Shown: piece after piece, positions 23,999-32,287 of the stretch
Position numbering within the stretch: position 1 is the first letter of the stretch
Layout of the letters: the number at the start of each line of letters is the position of its first letter
From: Chitinophaga skermanii
Lineage (GTDB): Bacteria > Bacteroidota > Bacteroidia > Chitinophagales > Chitinophagaceae
Direction: 5' to 3'
DNA length: 64,000 nucleotides
Assembly (NCBI RefSeq): GCF_003259335.1
Contig: NZ_QLLL01000004.1
Location: forward strand, 387,689-451,688
Notes under the pieces: generated by a model
Told to the model about the DNA's origin: nothing
Database searches by the model: none
The model's input: the letters and a program-made list of their open reading frames with translations, nothing else
Translations under genes and position numbers: made by a program

Positions 23999-24799
23999 AT
24001 GGCAACTAACGCTTATCAACGCGCCGCTATGCCAAGAGGCACGAACGCGGTTTTGGATGTGAGGACGGTAGACAATGCGAACGCAAATTTATTATTGGTA
24101 TTGAAACCCGGCATGCGTGTACTCGACGTAGGCTGCGGATCGGGTACCATTACAAAAGGAATTGCTGATATCGTAGGCCCGAATGGATACGTTTGTGGTA
24201 TTGATCGTAGTAAAGAGTTGATTGATATAGCGCAACGTAATTTTAAGGACTATGCGAACTTGGAATTTGTGAGCGATGATGTAATGGCATTTAAGCCAAC
24301 ATTGCCATTCGATGTAATTACAACTAGTCGCACCTTGCAATGGATCGAAACGCCACAAGAAGTGATGAAGAAAATGATTAGTATACTCGTACCAGGTGGA
24401 ATGATTTGCGTATTGGATTACAACCATACAAAAATCGAATGGCAACCTGCTCCACCAGCCAGTATGCAATATTTCTACAACCAGTTTTTAAAATGGCGTG
24501 CCGATGTGGGTATGAACAATGCCATTGGCGATGCTCTACCTCAATTAGTAACGGGATTGCACATGCAATTACAATTGCACGCAGCATTCCCGGAAAGCAC
24601 GAAAAGAGAAGATCCCGATTTTCAAACCCATATATCTATATGGACGAAAGTGGCAGAAACACGCGGTCAACAATTAGTGGCCGACGGCTATATTTCGGAA
24701 CAGGAGCGATTACAAGCAATTAAGGATTACAACGAGTATTGTATAAATGAAGCGCAAACCATGCGTATGTATTTAATGGCTACACACGCTAGCGTGTAG
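23999..24799 (+). CDS. Class I SAM-dependent methyltransferase
   Basis: This 266-residue cytoplasmic protein has the SAM-binding motif I VLDVGCGSGTITKGIA (about residues 41-56). Motif II is the acidic end of the second strand (GIDRSKELID), and a DDVMAFKP segment and motif III near ILVPGGMICVLDY follow. It belongs to the broad Methyltransf_11/25 class, so the substrate cannot be told. It is a single gene whose stop codon overlaps a palindrome (ACACGC-TA-GCGTGT at 24784-24797). Confidence 0.85.
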   Translation: MATNAYQRAAMPRGTNAVLDVRTVDNANANLLLVLKPGMRVLDVGCGSGTITKGIADIVGPNGYVCGIDRSKELIDIAQRNFKDYANLEFVSDDVMAFKPTLPFDVITTSRTLQWIETPQEVMKKMISILVPGGMICVLDYNHTKIEWQPAPPASMQYFYNQFLKWRADVGMNNAIGDALPQLVTGLHMQLQLHAAFPESTKREDPDFQTHISIWTKVAETRGQQLVADGYISEQERLQAIKDYNEYCINEAQTMRMYLMATHASV

Positions 24800-24905
24800 A
24801 GAGAAGCGAGCCAATATTTTCTAACCAGTTGTGTTTTTATGCAAGTAGTAGGCGAGTGCCACTGCTTGCATTGCGCGGGGTGGAGCAGCTACTGGTTCCC
24901 TCTTT
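24784..24905 (+). other. Structured intergenic segment, possible small RNA or terminator
   Basis: A 14-bp palindrome overlaps the methyltransferase stop. After it AACCAGT (24823-24829) can pair with ACTGGTT (24891-24897), enclosing an inner stem GCAAG (24841-24845) / CTTGC, and a CTCTTTTTCTT run follows. This could be a multi-stem terminator or a small RNA. No conserved family is recognised. Confidence 0.3.
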
Positions 24906-24973
24906 TTCTTAAAACTGGATCAGTTACATCATTGAAAGATGTAGGAGTTTCGTGGTTTCAATGAACGAACACC

Positions 24974-25714
24974 ATGCATATCATCAACGAGCCTTCCACT
25001 ATTATCACCCATCTTCACACCGTTAAAGAACGTATCCACCAAGCATGCCTACAGTGTAACCGCGATCCGCAAGAAGTACGCTTATTATTGGCTACGAAAA
25101 CAGTGCCGGCAGAACGTATCCGCGTAGCCATCGAAGCAGGTGAAACACTCATGGGCGAAAACAAAGTACAGGAACTCCGCGATAAAGCACCTGGACTAGC
25201 TGATTTAACGATCGAGAAACATTTCATCGGGCATTTACAAAGCAACAAAGTAAAAGATGTATTGAAATATGCTACTTGCATTCAATCATTGGATCGTGTT
25301 GAAATTGCTAGGGAATTAGAGAAACGTTTGCAAGCCATGGGCAAACCACTAGATGTATACATCCAAGTAAACACATCCGCCGAAGAAAGCAAATTCGGTA
25401 TTGCACCTGCCGATATTTTTACCTTTGCGAAACAGCTACAATCATTCGATACTTTGCGTGTAAAAGGCTTAATGACGATCGGGTTATTAGATGCCGATCC
25501 TTTGAAAATGAAACCTTCCTTGCGTTTATTACGTCGTTTAAGAAACGAGCTGTTGCAAACGGGCATTTATACAGCATTGGGTTTATCGATGGGTATGAGT
25601 GGCGATCTTGAAATGGCCATTGCAGAAGGTGCTACGATGGTACGTGTTGGCACAGCTATATTTGGTAACAGGGTAGTGCCGGGATATGTGTGGAACGAGC
25701 AGGCAAATCAATAA
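24974..25714 (+). CDS. yggS: PLP homeostasis protein, YggS/PLPBP family
   Basis: This 246-residue TIM-barrel protein has the family signatures RLLLATKTVP (K42 region, the PLP-binding lysine), GENKVQE, EKHFIGHLQSNKVK, and LSMGMSGDLEMAI in the phosphate-binding C-terminal part. It has no enzyme activity; it binds and distributes pyridoxal phosphate and keeps amino-acid pools balanced. The PLP-dependent aminotransferase gene 66 bp downstream is a fitting partner. Confidence 0.92.
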   Translation: MHIINEPSTIITHLHTVKERIHQACLQCNRDPQEVRLLLATKTVPAERIRVAIEAGETLMGENKVQELRDKAPGLADLTIEKHFIGHLQSNKVKDVLKYATCIQSLDRVEIARELEKRLQAMGKPLDVYIQVNTSAEESKFGIAPADIFTFAKQLQSFDTLRVKGLMTIGLLDADPLKMKPSLRLLRRLRNELLQTGIYTALGLSMGMSGDLEMAIAEGATMVRVGTAIFGNRVVPGYVWNEQANQ

Positions 25715-25780
25715 CAGTTGGGAATAAAATGTAGATTCACCAATTGCCTTTAGTATATTCGTGTTCATAATTACGAAGCA

Positions 25781-26854
25781 ATGTTGAATCTCCGAGTTAA
25801 CTATCCATCTGTGCCTAGCGAATTGGAATTGTTCCACGCTTATACTGCCGAATTTCCCCGCCGTAGCGAGTTCGACCTATTACATCCACCGGCTTACAGC
25901 CTACAAGAAAGAGATGAAGCAACTTTGTTGCAATTCTTAGGGGTGGATATGGACGCCGTGAAAGCAACATCTGTTATTACTACCATTCCATCGGCGAACT
26001 CCGCCTTATATTGTGTAATGGCGGTATTGCATAAAGGATTGCAAGTAGTGGCCACGGAGGAGTTTACTTTCCCGGGGTTCAAAATGATTGCAAACCATTA
26101 CAACGTGCCATTAGCAACTGTTGCTTGCGACGAGGAAGGGATGATTCCTTCCGCTTTAGCTGCTTTTTTAGAAGCGGGTACTTGTAAGTTAGTTTATCTT
26201 CAACCTACTATCCACAACCCAACATGCGCGGTGATGTCGTTAGAAAGGCGTCAAGCTATTGCGGAAGTAGTGGCTTCATTTGAAGATGTATACATTTTGG
26301 AGGATGATGCATACCGTTTCTTACATCCTTCACCTCCACCTACTTTTTTATCCATTATCCCGTCGCGCACGGTGCATATTTTGAGTTTGTCAAAAGCCTA
26401 CAACCCGTTCCTCAAAGCGGCTTACATTATATATCCTACCAAGCTATTGCAAGGTTTGGAAAACTACATTAGGCTTACATCTAGTAGTCCTTGTAGCCTG
26501 TTCATCGATTTTGGTATTCACCTTTTACAGGGCGGCCGTCTCCAAAAGATTATGGCCGAAAAGCAAGCCGTGGCGAAAGATTGGCAAGATCAAATCCGGA
26601 AGGTGATGAAAAGAGTACCATACGCAACGCACCCGAATAGCTTCCATTTTTGGATCATGTTACCACAAGGGAATTCTTCGTCGACTATTACGAGTTATTT
26701 ACGTACCGAGGGTATGGATATTCCCGATGGGGTCGATTTTGCCGTTAATGGGCAGGAGAACTATATGCGGGTAGCCTTGGGTACAGAGTGGCAGTCGCCG
26801 GAATTATTACCGGCCATGGAGAAGTTGGCGGCTTGTATATTGGGTAATAATTAA
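25781..26854 (+). CDS. PLP-dependent aminotransferase, class I/II
   Basis: This 357-residue fold-type I aminotransferase without an N-terminal DNA-binding domain is close to the MocR/2-aminoadipate type. The expected features are LQPTIHNPTCAVMS in the core, ILEDDAYRF (the Asp that binds the pyridine nitrogen), and LSLSKAYNP with the PLP lysine. The C-terminal domain carries RVALG where the substrate-binding Arg is expected. It acts in the cytoplasm on an unknown amino acid. It follows the PLP homeostasis gene and may share its transcript. Confidence 0.85.
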   Translation: MLNLRVNYPSVPSELELFHAYTAEFPRRSEFDLLHPPAYSLQERDEATLLQFLGVDMDAVKATSVITTIPSANSALYCVMAVLHKGLQVVATEEFTFPGFKMIANHYNVPLATVACDEEGMIPSALAAFLEAGTCKLVYLQPTIHNPTCAVMSLERRQAIAEVVASFEDVYILEDDAYRFLHPSPPPTFLSIIPSRTVHILSLSKAYNPFLKAAYIIYPTKLLQGLENYIRLTSSSPCSLFIDFGIHLLQGGRLQKIMAEKQAVAKDWQDQIRKVMKRVPYATHPNSFHFWIMLPQGNSSSTITSYLRTEGMDIPDGVDFAVNGQENYMRVALGTEWQSPELLPAMEKLAACILGNN

Positions 26855-26933
26855 GGGAGGATGATCGTTATAGATTGAACATTCGGCTGTTTGGGTTGTT
26901 TTCAAGGAAGGAACCTCGGAAAAACCTACCAGT

Positions 26934-27374
26934 ATGAGAAATTCAACGTATAGCATCGATATCAAGGCATCAAAACACATCGTTTGGGACGTATTATGGG
27001 ATGAAGATTCTTACCCGGAGTGGACGACCGTTTTCAGCCAAAATAACCACATTGAAACCAATAGTTGGGAAAAGGGCAGTAAAATCCTGTTTGTCAACGG
27101 TAACAATGATGGCATGGTGGCCGAAATCGTCGATATTCGGAAAGAAAACTCTATATCCTTCCGTCACCTCGGTGAAGTAATGAACGGGGTAGAAGACTAT
27201 ACAACCGACATTGCCAAAAAGGTAGCCGGTTCCTTAGAAGCCTATACATTGGAAGAATTCCATGGTATCACCACGCTGACTGTTTCGATCGATTTTGATC
27301 CTGAATACAAAGACTATTTTGATAAAACATGGCCACAAGCCTTACAAAAAGTGAAGGAAATCAGTGAATTATAA
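26934..27374 (+). CDS. SRPBCC (START-like) domain protein
   Basis: This 146-residue helix-grip protein has an N-terminal strand and helix with SKHIVWDVLWDEDSYPEWTTVF, the usual opening of polyketide-cyclase/AHSA1-like proteins. WEKGSKILF, a SFRHLGEV strand and a long C-terminal helix ending in TWPQALQKVKEI follow. Such proteins bind hydrophobic ligands in the cytoplasm; no specific role can be given. Confidence 0.8.
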   Translation: MRNSTYSIDIKASKHIVWDVLWDEDSYPEWTTVFSQNNHIETNSWEKGSKILFVNGNNDGMVAEIVDIRKENSISFRHLGEVMNGVEDYTTDIAKKVAGSLEAYTLEEFHGITTLTVSIDFDPEYKDYFDKTWPQALQKVKEISEL

Positions 27375-27671
27375 CATCGATCAGTAGAAACCAGTATATT
27401 TGTATACGCAAGATTCGATAACAACGCTTTAAAAAATTACAACGTTGCCAACGCCGATTTTTTAGAAATACGTTTCCCAACCATTTTGACTTGAGGCCAA
27501 CTTTTATACACTGTGCAAGGAAAGCGACTTGTAGAATGGATAATGATGTCATGTGCCTACGCATGAATATTTTAGTGCAACTGCCTGCTGCGGTGGAATC
27601 ACGTTAAAATATATTATCTTTCTCCCAGTTACACTGTTTTGTCCAGCTAGAACCTACACCCCTGTTTTTTT
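27375..27671. other. Gap before the hybrid kinase, possible gene relic
   Basis: No intact gene is visible. A TATATTTG (-7 type) at 27395-27402 leads into an open rightward stretch with protein-like content (...ADFLEIRFPTILT) that is cut by TGA near 27493 and has no start codon. It may be the relic of a small gene. Confidence 0.3.
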
Positions 27672-29462
27672 ATGAAAAAACTGTTTACGAAGTTGCTATA
27701 TATAGGAACTGACGCTAACCCAAGTTATTCATACCAAGTAATTACGTTAAACTTCATTGCAATCTTAACGGCTGTATTTTCTATTGCCCTAGGTTGCGTG
27801 TTTTTTCACTTTACGGGAGAATATAGAATCCTCATTCCTACTGTTTTAGAGGGATTATCATTCCTATGCATTTTACCACTTCACCATAAAGGTTATTATA
27901 CGGGGGCCAAAATCAATGCCCAATTAACCCATACGGCAGCCACCGTGTATTTCGGGATTATTTTAACTGAGGCGGTAGATGCCAGCTTGCTCGTGGCATT
28001 TTTAGCAGGGCAGGCATTCTTGTTGTTCCCACTAGAAAAGGAAGGCCGCTTAAGAACATTTTGTTTAGCCATAGCGGGTTTGTCGTATGTAATATTGGAA
28101 GTGGTGAAGCAATTCAACCTTGTAGAGCCGTTGCATTTCGATCATACCAGCTATTTGTGGGTGCATATAGCCGGTGGTGTGGTAATTATCGTGTTAACGA
28201 TCTTCATCATTGCCCGCTATCAACGTATCACAGAACGCCTTACCTCCGATAAATCGAACCTTCTCGAAGAAATCAAGCAGCAAAACGAGAACTTGGAAGG
28301 CGTAGTAAAACAACGGACCCAAGAACTCGAAAATGCCAATAACTCGATTATTCTCTATCTCCGCGAAATATCGCACGAGATTCGTACGCCTTTAAATTCT
28401 ATCTATTACGCCTCTAAGATGGTGAAAGAGGGAATTACCCATGAAGTGCAGCATGTGAACGATATTGTGCTTTCCCGTAGTTTACTAGCCTTGCGAATCA
28501 TCAACAATATCTTAACAATCGAAAAGCTATCGAAAGGTGATTACCTCGCTATTTCCAATGAGTGTTTCCTATTGCAAGAGTTTTTATTGGAAAGCCAGCA
28601 GGCGGCGCAAATTATTGCCAACGAGCGGCAAGTTACCATACAATTGCGCACCCGTAATATCCCCGAAGCGATCGTGTCGGACCCACTGAATTTGGATAAG
28701 GTGCTGAATAACTTATTATTGAATGCTATTAAGTTTACAGAATCCAAATCAACCATTTACCTAGATGCAACGGTAGAGCATAACCAGTTGGTACTTAGTG
28801 TTGCCGATCAAGGTAAGGGCATCCCGGAAGATATATTGCCCCATATCTTTAACCGCGTTAATAAAGGCACGAACCGATTTATTGAAGGGAATGGGCTAGG
28901 CTTGAACTTGGTAAAACGAATTGTAGAACTCTTCAACGGTACTATTACAGTACAAAGTTCTTCCAAAGGCACTGTTTTTACCGTACGCGTACCCATGAAA
29001 CAGGGCGACAAGCAAGATATTAAAGTGAAGCCCGATGAAGAAATTATCACGTGTAATTTAGAAGGTACGAAAGTATTGGTGATCGAAGATGAATTGATGG
29101 CCCAGAAATATGTAGAGATTGTACTCAGTAAATTGGGGTGCGATTTTACAATTTGTTCGAATTTTGAAGATGCCCATGCCCATGCATTACAGGTTACACC
29201 TGGTATTATCGTGTTAGATTTAACCTTGCCGGGTAAGAAAGGGCCAGATATTATCAAAGACTTTAAACGTAACCCAAGATTCGCTTCGATACCTATTATT
29301 GTAATGTCGTCTAACGCCTTCCACGAAGAGATTGAGGCTATTAAAGGATTGGGTGTGAATGAATATATTGTAAAACCTGATAGCACGCACCTCTTAGAAA
29401 AAGCCTTGGTGAAGTGCAAGAAAATCATTTTTGCGAAGGAGGTACTGGAGAACTTCAAGTAG
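27672..29462 (+). CDS. Membrane-bound hybrid histidine kinase
   Basis: This 596-residue sensor has about six hydrophobic segments in residues 20-195 and no large periplasmic domain, so it probably senses a membrane-related or intracellular signal. A short coiled coil (EEIKQQNENLEGVVKQR) precedes HisKA, with the phospho-acceptor H235 in REISHEIRTPL. HATPase_c follows (NKVLNNLLLNAIKFT, DQGKGIP, GNGLGLNLVKRI). The C-terminal receiver has the phospho-acceptor D516 (VLDLTLPGKKG) and K568. No output domain adjoins, so the signal must leave through a phosphotransfer protein elsewhere. The terpene synthase gene follows at 111 bp. Confidence 0.92.
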   Translation: MKKLFTKLLYIGTDANPSYSYQVITLNFIAILTAVFSIALGCVFFHFTGEYRILIPTVLEGLSFLCILPLHHKGYYTGAKINAQLTHTAATVYFGIILTEAVDASLLVAFLAGQAFLLFPLEKEGRLRTFCLAIAGLSYVILEVVKQFNLVEPLHFDHTSYLWVHIAGGVVIIVLTIFIIARYQRITERLTSDKSNLLEEIKQQNENLEGVVKQRTQELENANNSIILYLREISHEIRTPLNSIYYASKMVKEGITHEVQHVNDIVLSRSLLALRIINNILTIEKLSKGDYLAISNECFLLQEFLLESQQAAQIIANERQVTIQLRTRNIPEAIVSDPLNLDKVLNNLLLNAIKFTESKSTIYLDATVEHNQLVLSVADQGKGIPEDILPHIFNRVNKGTNRFIEGNGLGLNLVKRIVELFNGTITVQSSSKGTVFTVRVPMKQGDKQDIKVKPDEEIITCNLEGTKVLVIEDELMAQKYVEIVLSKLGCDFTICSNFEDAHAHALQVTPGIIVLDLTLPGKKGPDIIKDFKRNPRFASIPIIVMSSNAFHEEIEAIKGLGVNEYIVKPDSTHLLEKALVKCKKIIFAKEVLENFK

Positions 29463-29573
29463 GGTTTAGTACTCCTTTAGTGTCATAGTATCGCGTGGAA
29501 GTCTTTGCTATATGGATTCTGATAAGTTCTAGTTTTTGTTGGAACTTTAATATGAACCATAAAATAGCATACT

Positions 29574-30539
29574 ATGCTCGTTACAATTCCGTCCCTTTAT
29601 TGCCCATTCGAGGCAAAGATTCACCCGCAGTTACCGCTTATAGAACAACACACGAACGACTGGATACGGTCGTTTGATTTGTTGACAAGCGAAGAGCATT
29701 ACATAGCCTTTAAGAGCTATAAATTTGCGAAGATGACTGCGCGTACTTACCCAACAGCCAGCCTGGCATTTATCAATGCTGCATCGTGTTTGAACACCTG
29801 GTTGTTTGTGCTCGACGATATGTTGGATCATATCAACGAGCAAACTGAGAAGATTCGTGATGAGAAGTTTTTGAAGAAATTGGTAGGTGACTTCGTAACG
29901 ATTTTCCGTTACAACAAGTTGCCGAACAAGAGCCCAGAAACTTACAACATCTTGGCTTCTTTGGAAGACATCTGGCAGCGGTTTATCCCGCTTACATCGC
30001 CTACATGGCAAAGCCAGTTTACGATTAGTTTTACGGCTACCTTCCAAGCTGCCTTCTGGGAAGCGGAGAACGCGGTGAAGCATCGTAATATTTCATTGTC
30101 GTCGTACAAATTAATGCGCCAATTCTTTAGTGGTGCAAACTTGGGTACCGACATGGTTGAACCTGCTACAGGCATCCAACTGCCGTATTATGTGCAGCAA
30201 GAACGTACATTTATGCAATGCGTGGAGTTGATACGCAGGGTAATTTGCTGGGCGAATGATATCTTCTCGTTAGAGAAGGAATTGGCGCATGGCGATTCGC
30301 ACAACCTCGTATGTGTACTTGCTAATGAGTACGACATTTCCATCGAAAAAGCCATCGACAAAGCTGCCGAATTGCATGATGCAGAGATTGCACAATTCAT
30401 GCAATTAAAGCAAGAGCTGCCTAGTTATGGCGAGGCTGTTGACGCCCAAATTCAATCATACTTTTTAGCCATGGAAACGATGGTGAAAGGATTTATTGAT
30501 TGGTCGGTGAAAGATTCATTGCGTTATATACGCGACTAG
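29574..30539 (+). CDS. Class I terpene synthase (terpene cyclase)
   Basis: This is a 321-residue single alpha-domain bacterial terpene synthase. The aspartate-rich metal motif is D81-D-M-L-D85, and the NSE triad is N228DIFS232LEKE236. The C-terminal RY pair (R317, Y318) typical of bacterial cyclases is present. It ionises a prenyl diphosphate (probably farnesyl or geranylgeranyl) in the cytoplasm and cyclises it. There is no prenyltransferase, P450 or other tailoring gene next to it, as with several lone Chitinophaga terpene synthases. The ATG at 29574 is well placed 7 residues before the family start region. The product cannot be predicted. Confidence 0.93.
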   Translation: MLVTIPSLYCPFEAKIHPQLPLIEQHTNDWIRSFDLLTSEEHYIAFKSYKFAKMTARTYPTASLAFINAASCLNTWLFVLDDMLDHINEQTEKIRDEKFLKKLVGDFVTIFRYNKLPNKSPETYNILASLEDIWQRFIPLTSPTWQSQFTISFTATFQAAFWEAENAVKHRNISLSSYKLMRQFFSGANLGTDMVEPATGIQLPYYVQQERTFMQCVELIRRVICWANDIFSLEKELAHGDSHNLVCVLANEYDISIEKAIDKAAELHDAEIAQFMQLKQELPSYGEAVDAQIQSYFLAMETMVKGFIDWSVKDSLRYIRD

Positions 30540-30657
30540 TGGGTCGGTAACAGAACGATGTATTTCCATTGTTTTGTTAACCCATTTTATAAGGCCCTTC
30601 TTACCAAACTTGTAGTACGAATACTGTATCCTTATACTTCCATTGCACCTATACCGA

Positions 30658-31419
30658 CTAAACCTTTCTATTTGATTTTTCTTGTAAATACTTCCGTGTG
30701 AATGAGAGCCCTAGGTGGTAGATTTCGTCGAACTTGTTAAAGTCGAACATACCGAAATTACCCAGCCCGGTGGGTTCTAGGAATTCTTGGCAAAGCTGTT
30801 GGTTTTTGAGTACCGATTCGCGGATGGCCAAATGTAATGTTCTTTCTACGTTTGATAGGAAGCTGATATTGCTATTGTAAGGCGTGAGCGGGTTGACATG
30901 CACACCGATAATGTTCGTGTAATCTTGTAATAATGGCTCGATGGGTAAATTACTGGAGAGGCCACCATCGACGAATTGCACGTTATCTATTACCCTTGGT
31001 TGAAAGAGAATGGGGATACTTGAAGCAGCTAGCACAGCAGGGATAATGGCGCCGCTATGAAATATATGTTGGTTGCCGTTGATGAAATTTGTGGCGGTAA
31101 TGAATAGGGGCGTTGGTAATTCCTCGAAATGTCGATGTCGTAGCGTTTTGTGCAGCACATCTTCTAACTTCTTCAATGACACAAACCCATTCCGCCAATT
31201 TTTCCATTCAAAGGCTAGTCCTAACTTATGTCCTTTAAAAATGGCCCCAATTTCTTCCGGTGAATACCCATCACAAATAAAAGCGGCCACTATTGATCCT
31301 GCGCTGGTAGCAGCAATAGCACTAGGTACAATACCCACTTCTTCAAAGGCCTTCAATACCCCTACATGGGCATAGCCCCTAGCGCCTCCACCGGATAGTA
31401 CAAAAGCTCTTTTATTCAT
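30658..31419 (-). CDS. Patatin-like phospholipase
   Basis: This 253-residue patatin domain has the oxyanion loop G10GGARG15YAHVG, the catalytic serine S39 in A37-T-S-A-G41 (normally GTSAG, so the first Gly is Ala here), and the catalytic D151 in DGGLSSNLP. It has no signal peptide and no outer-membrane barrel, so it is the short, probably cytoplasmic RssA-like type. It is a lipid acyl hydrolase with unknown substrate. It is convergent with the terpene synthase gene and divergent from the VOC gene. Confidence 0.88.
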   Translation of the reverse strand: MNKRAFVLSGGGARGYAHVGVLKAFEEVGIVPSAIAATSAGSIVAAFICDGYSPEEIGAIFKGHKLGLAFEWKNWRNGFVSLKKLEDVLHKTLRHRHFEELPTPLFITATNFINGNQHIFHSGAIIPAVLAASSIPILFQPRVIDNVQFVDGGLSSNLPIEPLLQDYTNIIGVHVNPLTPYNSNISFLSNVERTLHLAIRESVLKNQQLCQEFLEPTGLGNFGMFDFNKFDEIYHLGLSFTRKYLQEKSNRKV

Positions 31420-31516
31420 AGCCGAAATATAAAAAGTTTTAAGAATGATTTAACGATGTATTTGTATTGTACACATCAAATTATTCCACTACTTTGTACA
31501 GCAAAATTCCACACAC

Positions 31517-31972
31517 ATGAAAAAGGTTTTCATTACAGGCTTGCTGTTATGGGGTGTAATGGGTGCAAAGGCCCAAGAGAAGAAGCCGCCCATTATGCTG
31601 AATCATATCGCCATGTACGTACATGATTTGAAGAAGGCAACAGATTTCTACATCAATATTTTACAATTCCCCGTGGCCGACGAGCCATTTAAAGATGGGA
31701 AACATACTTGGTTCGACTTGTCGCCCACTAGCCGCTTACATTTGATAGAAGGAGCGCCAACAGAAATCAAGCGTGATAAAAATGATCACTTGTGCTTTAG
31801 CGTGGCATCTATTGAAGACTTTATAAAGCGCCTCGAGAAGTTTAAGGTAGATTACAGCGATTGGGGTGGTAAGCCGAAGGCAATTACCCATAGGGTAGAT
31901 GGTGTAAAACAGATTTATTTCCAAGATCCCGACGGGCATTGGATCGAGATCAATAACGATGGTTATAAGTAA
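31517..31972 (+). CDS. Exported VOC (glyoxalase/dioxygenase fold) protein
   Basis: This 151-residue protein has a signal peptide ending near MGAKAQ (residue 20) and one VOC domain. That domain shows LNHIAMYVHDLKKATDFYINIL (metal-ligand His of the first strand), HLCFSVASIEDF (second His) and YFQDPDGHWIEI (final Glu). Most VOC enzymes are cytoplasmic, so a periplasmic one suggests a different substrate or a binding role. Confidence 0.85.
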   Translation: MKKVFITGLLLWGVMGAKAQEKKPPIMLNHIAMYVHDLKKATDFYINILQFPVADEPFKDGKHTWFDLSPTSRLHLIEGAPTEIKRDKNDHLCFSVASIEDFIKRLEKFKVDYSDWGGKPKAITHRVDGVKQIYFQDPDGHWIEINNDGYK

Positions 31973-31993
31973 TTGATAATTAAAATACTAGAT

Positions 31994-32028
31994 AAACCCG
32001 TTTCTACTTGGTGGAAGCGGGTTTTTTT
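31994..32028 (+). terminator. Terminator of the VOC gene
   Basis: AAACCCG (31994-32000) pairs with CGGGTTT (32018-32024), and the stem extends inward with G-U pairs. Seven T end the element. Confidence 0.85.
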
Positions 32029-32287
32029 ATGGATATAGTTATATTCCTCTTTAAACTTTTCCTGCTAAGGGTTGTTTATCATAGTGTTAGTGAACAACGC
32101 GTGTATGTAGTGAATTCCCCGGATACCTCATTAACAAGTATATACCCTGTGGGCCGATGGTATTGATATCGACATTACCGGCCACTTTACTATTCAATTG
32201 TACTTATGCCTGCCTCCTAATTACTTTAGGTGCAGGCTGCTTTGTTTATAGGATATCCATATCCAATCACCTCCAAATTCTGGATCC

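Noticed and set aside
27361..27564. 67-codon leftward frame before the hybrid kinase gene
   Set aside because: It overlaps the preceding gene end and has no ribosome site. The rightward strand of the gap looks more like a gene relic.
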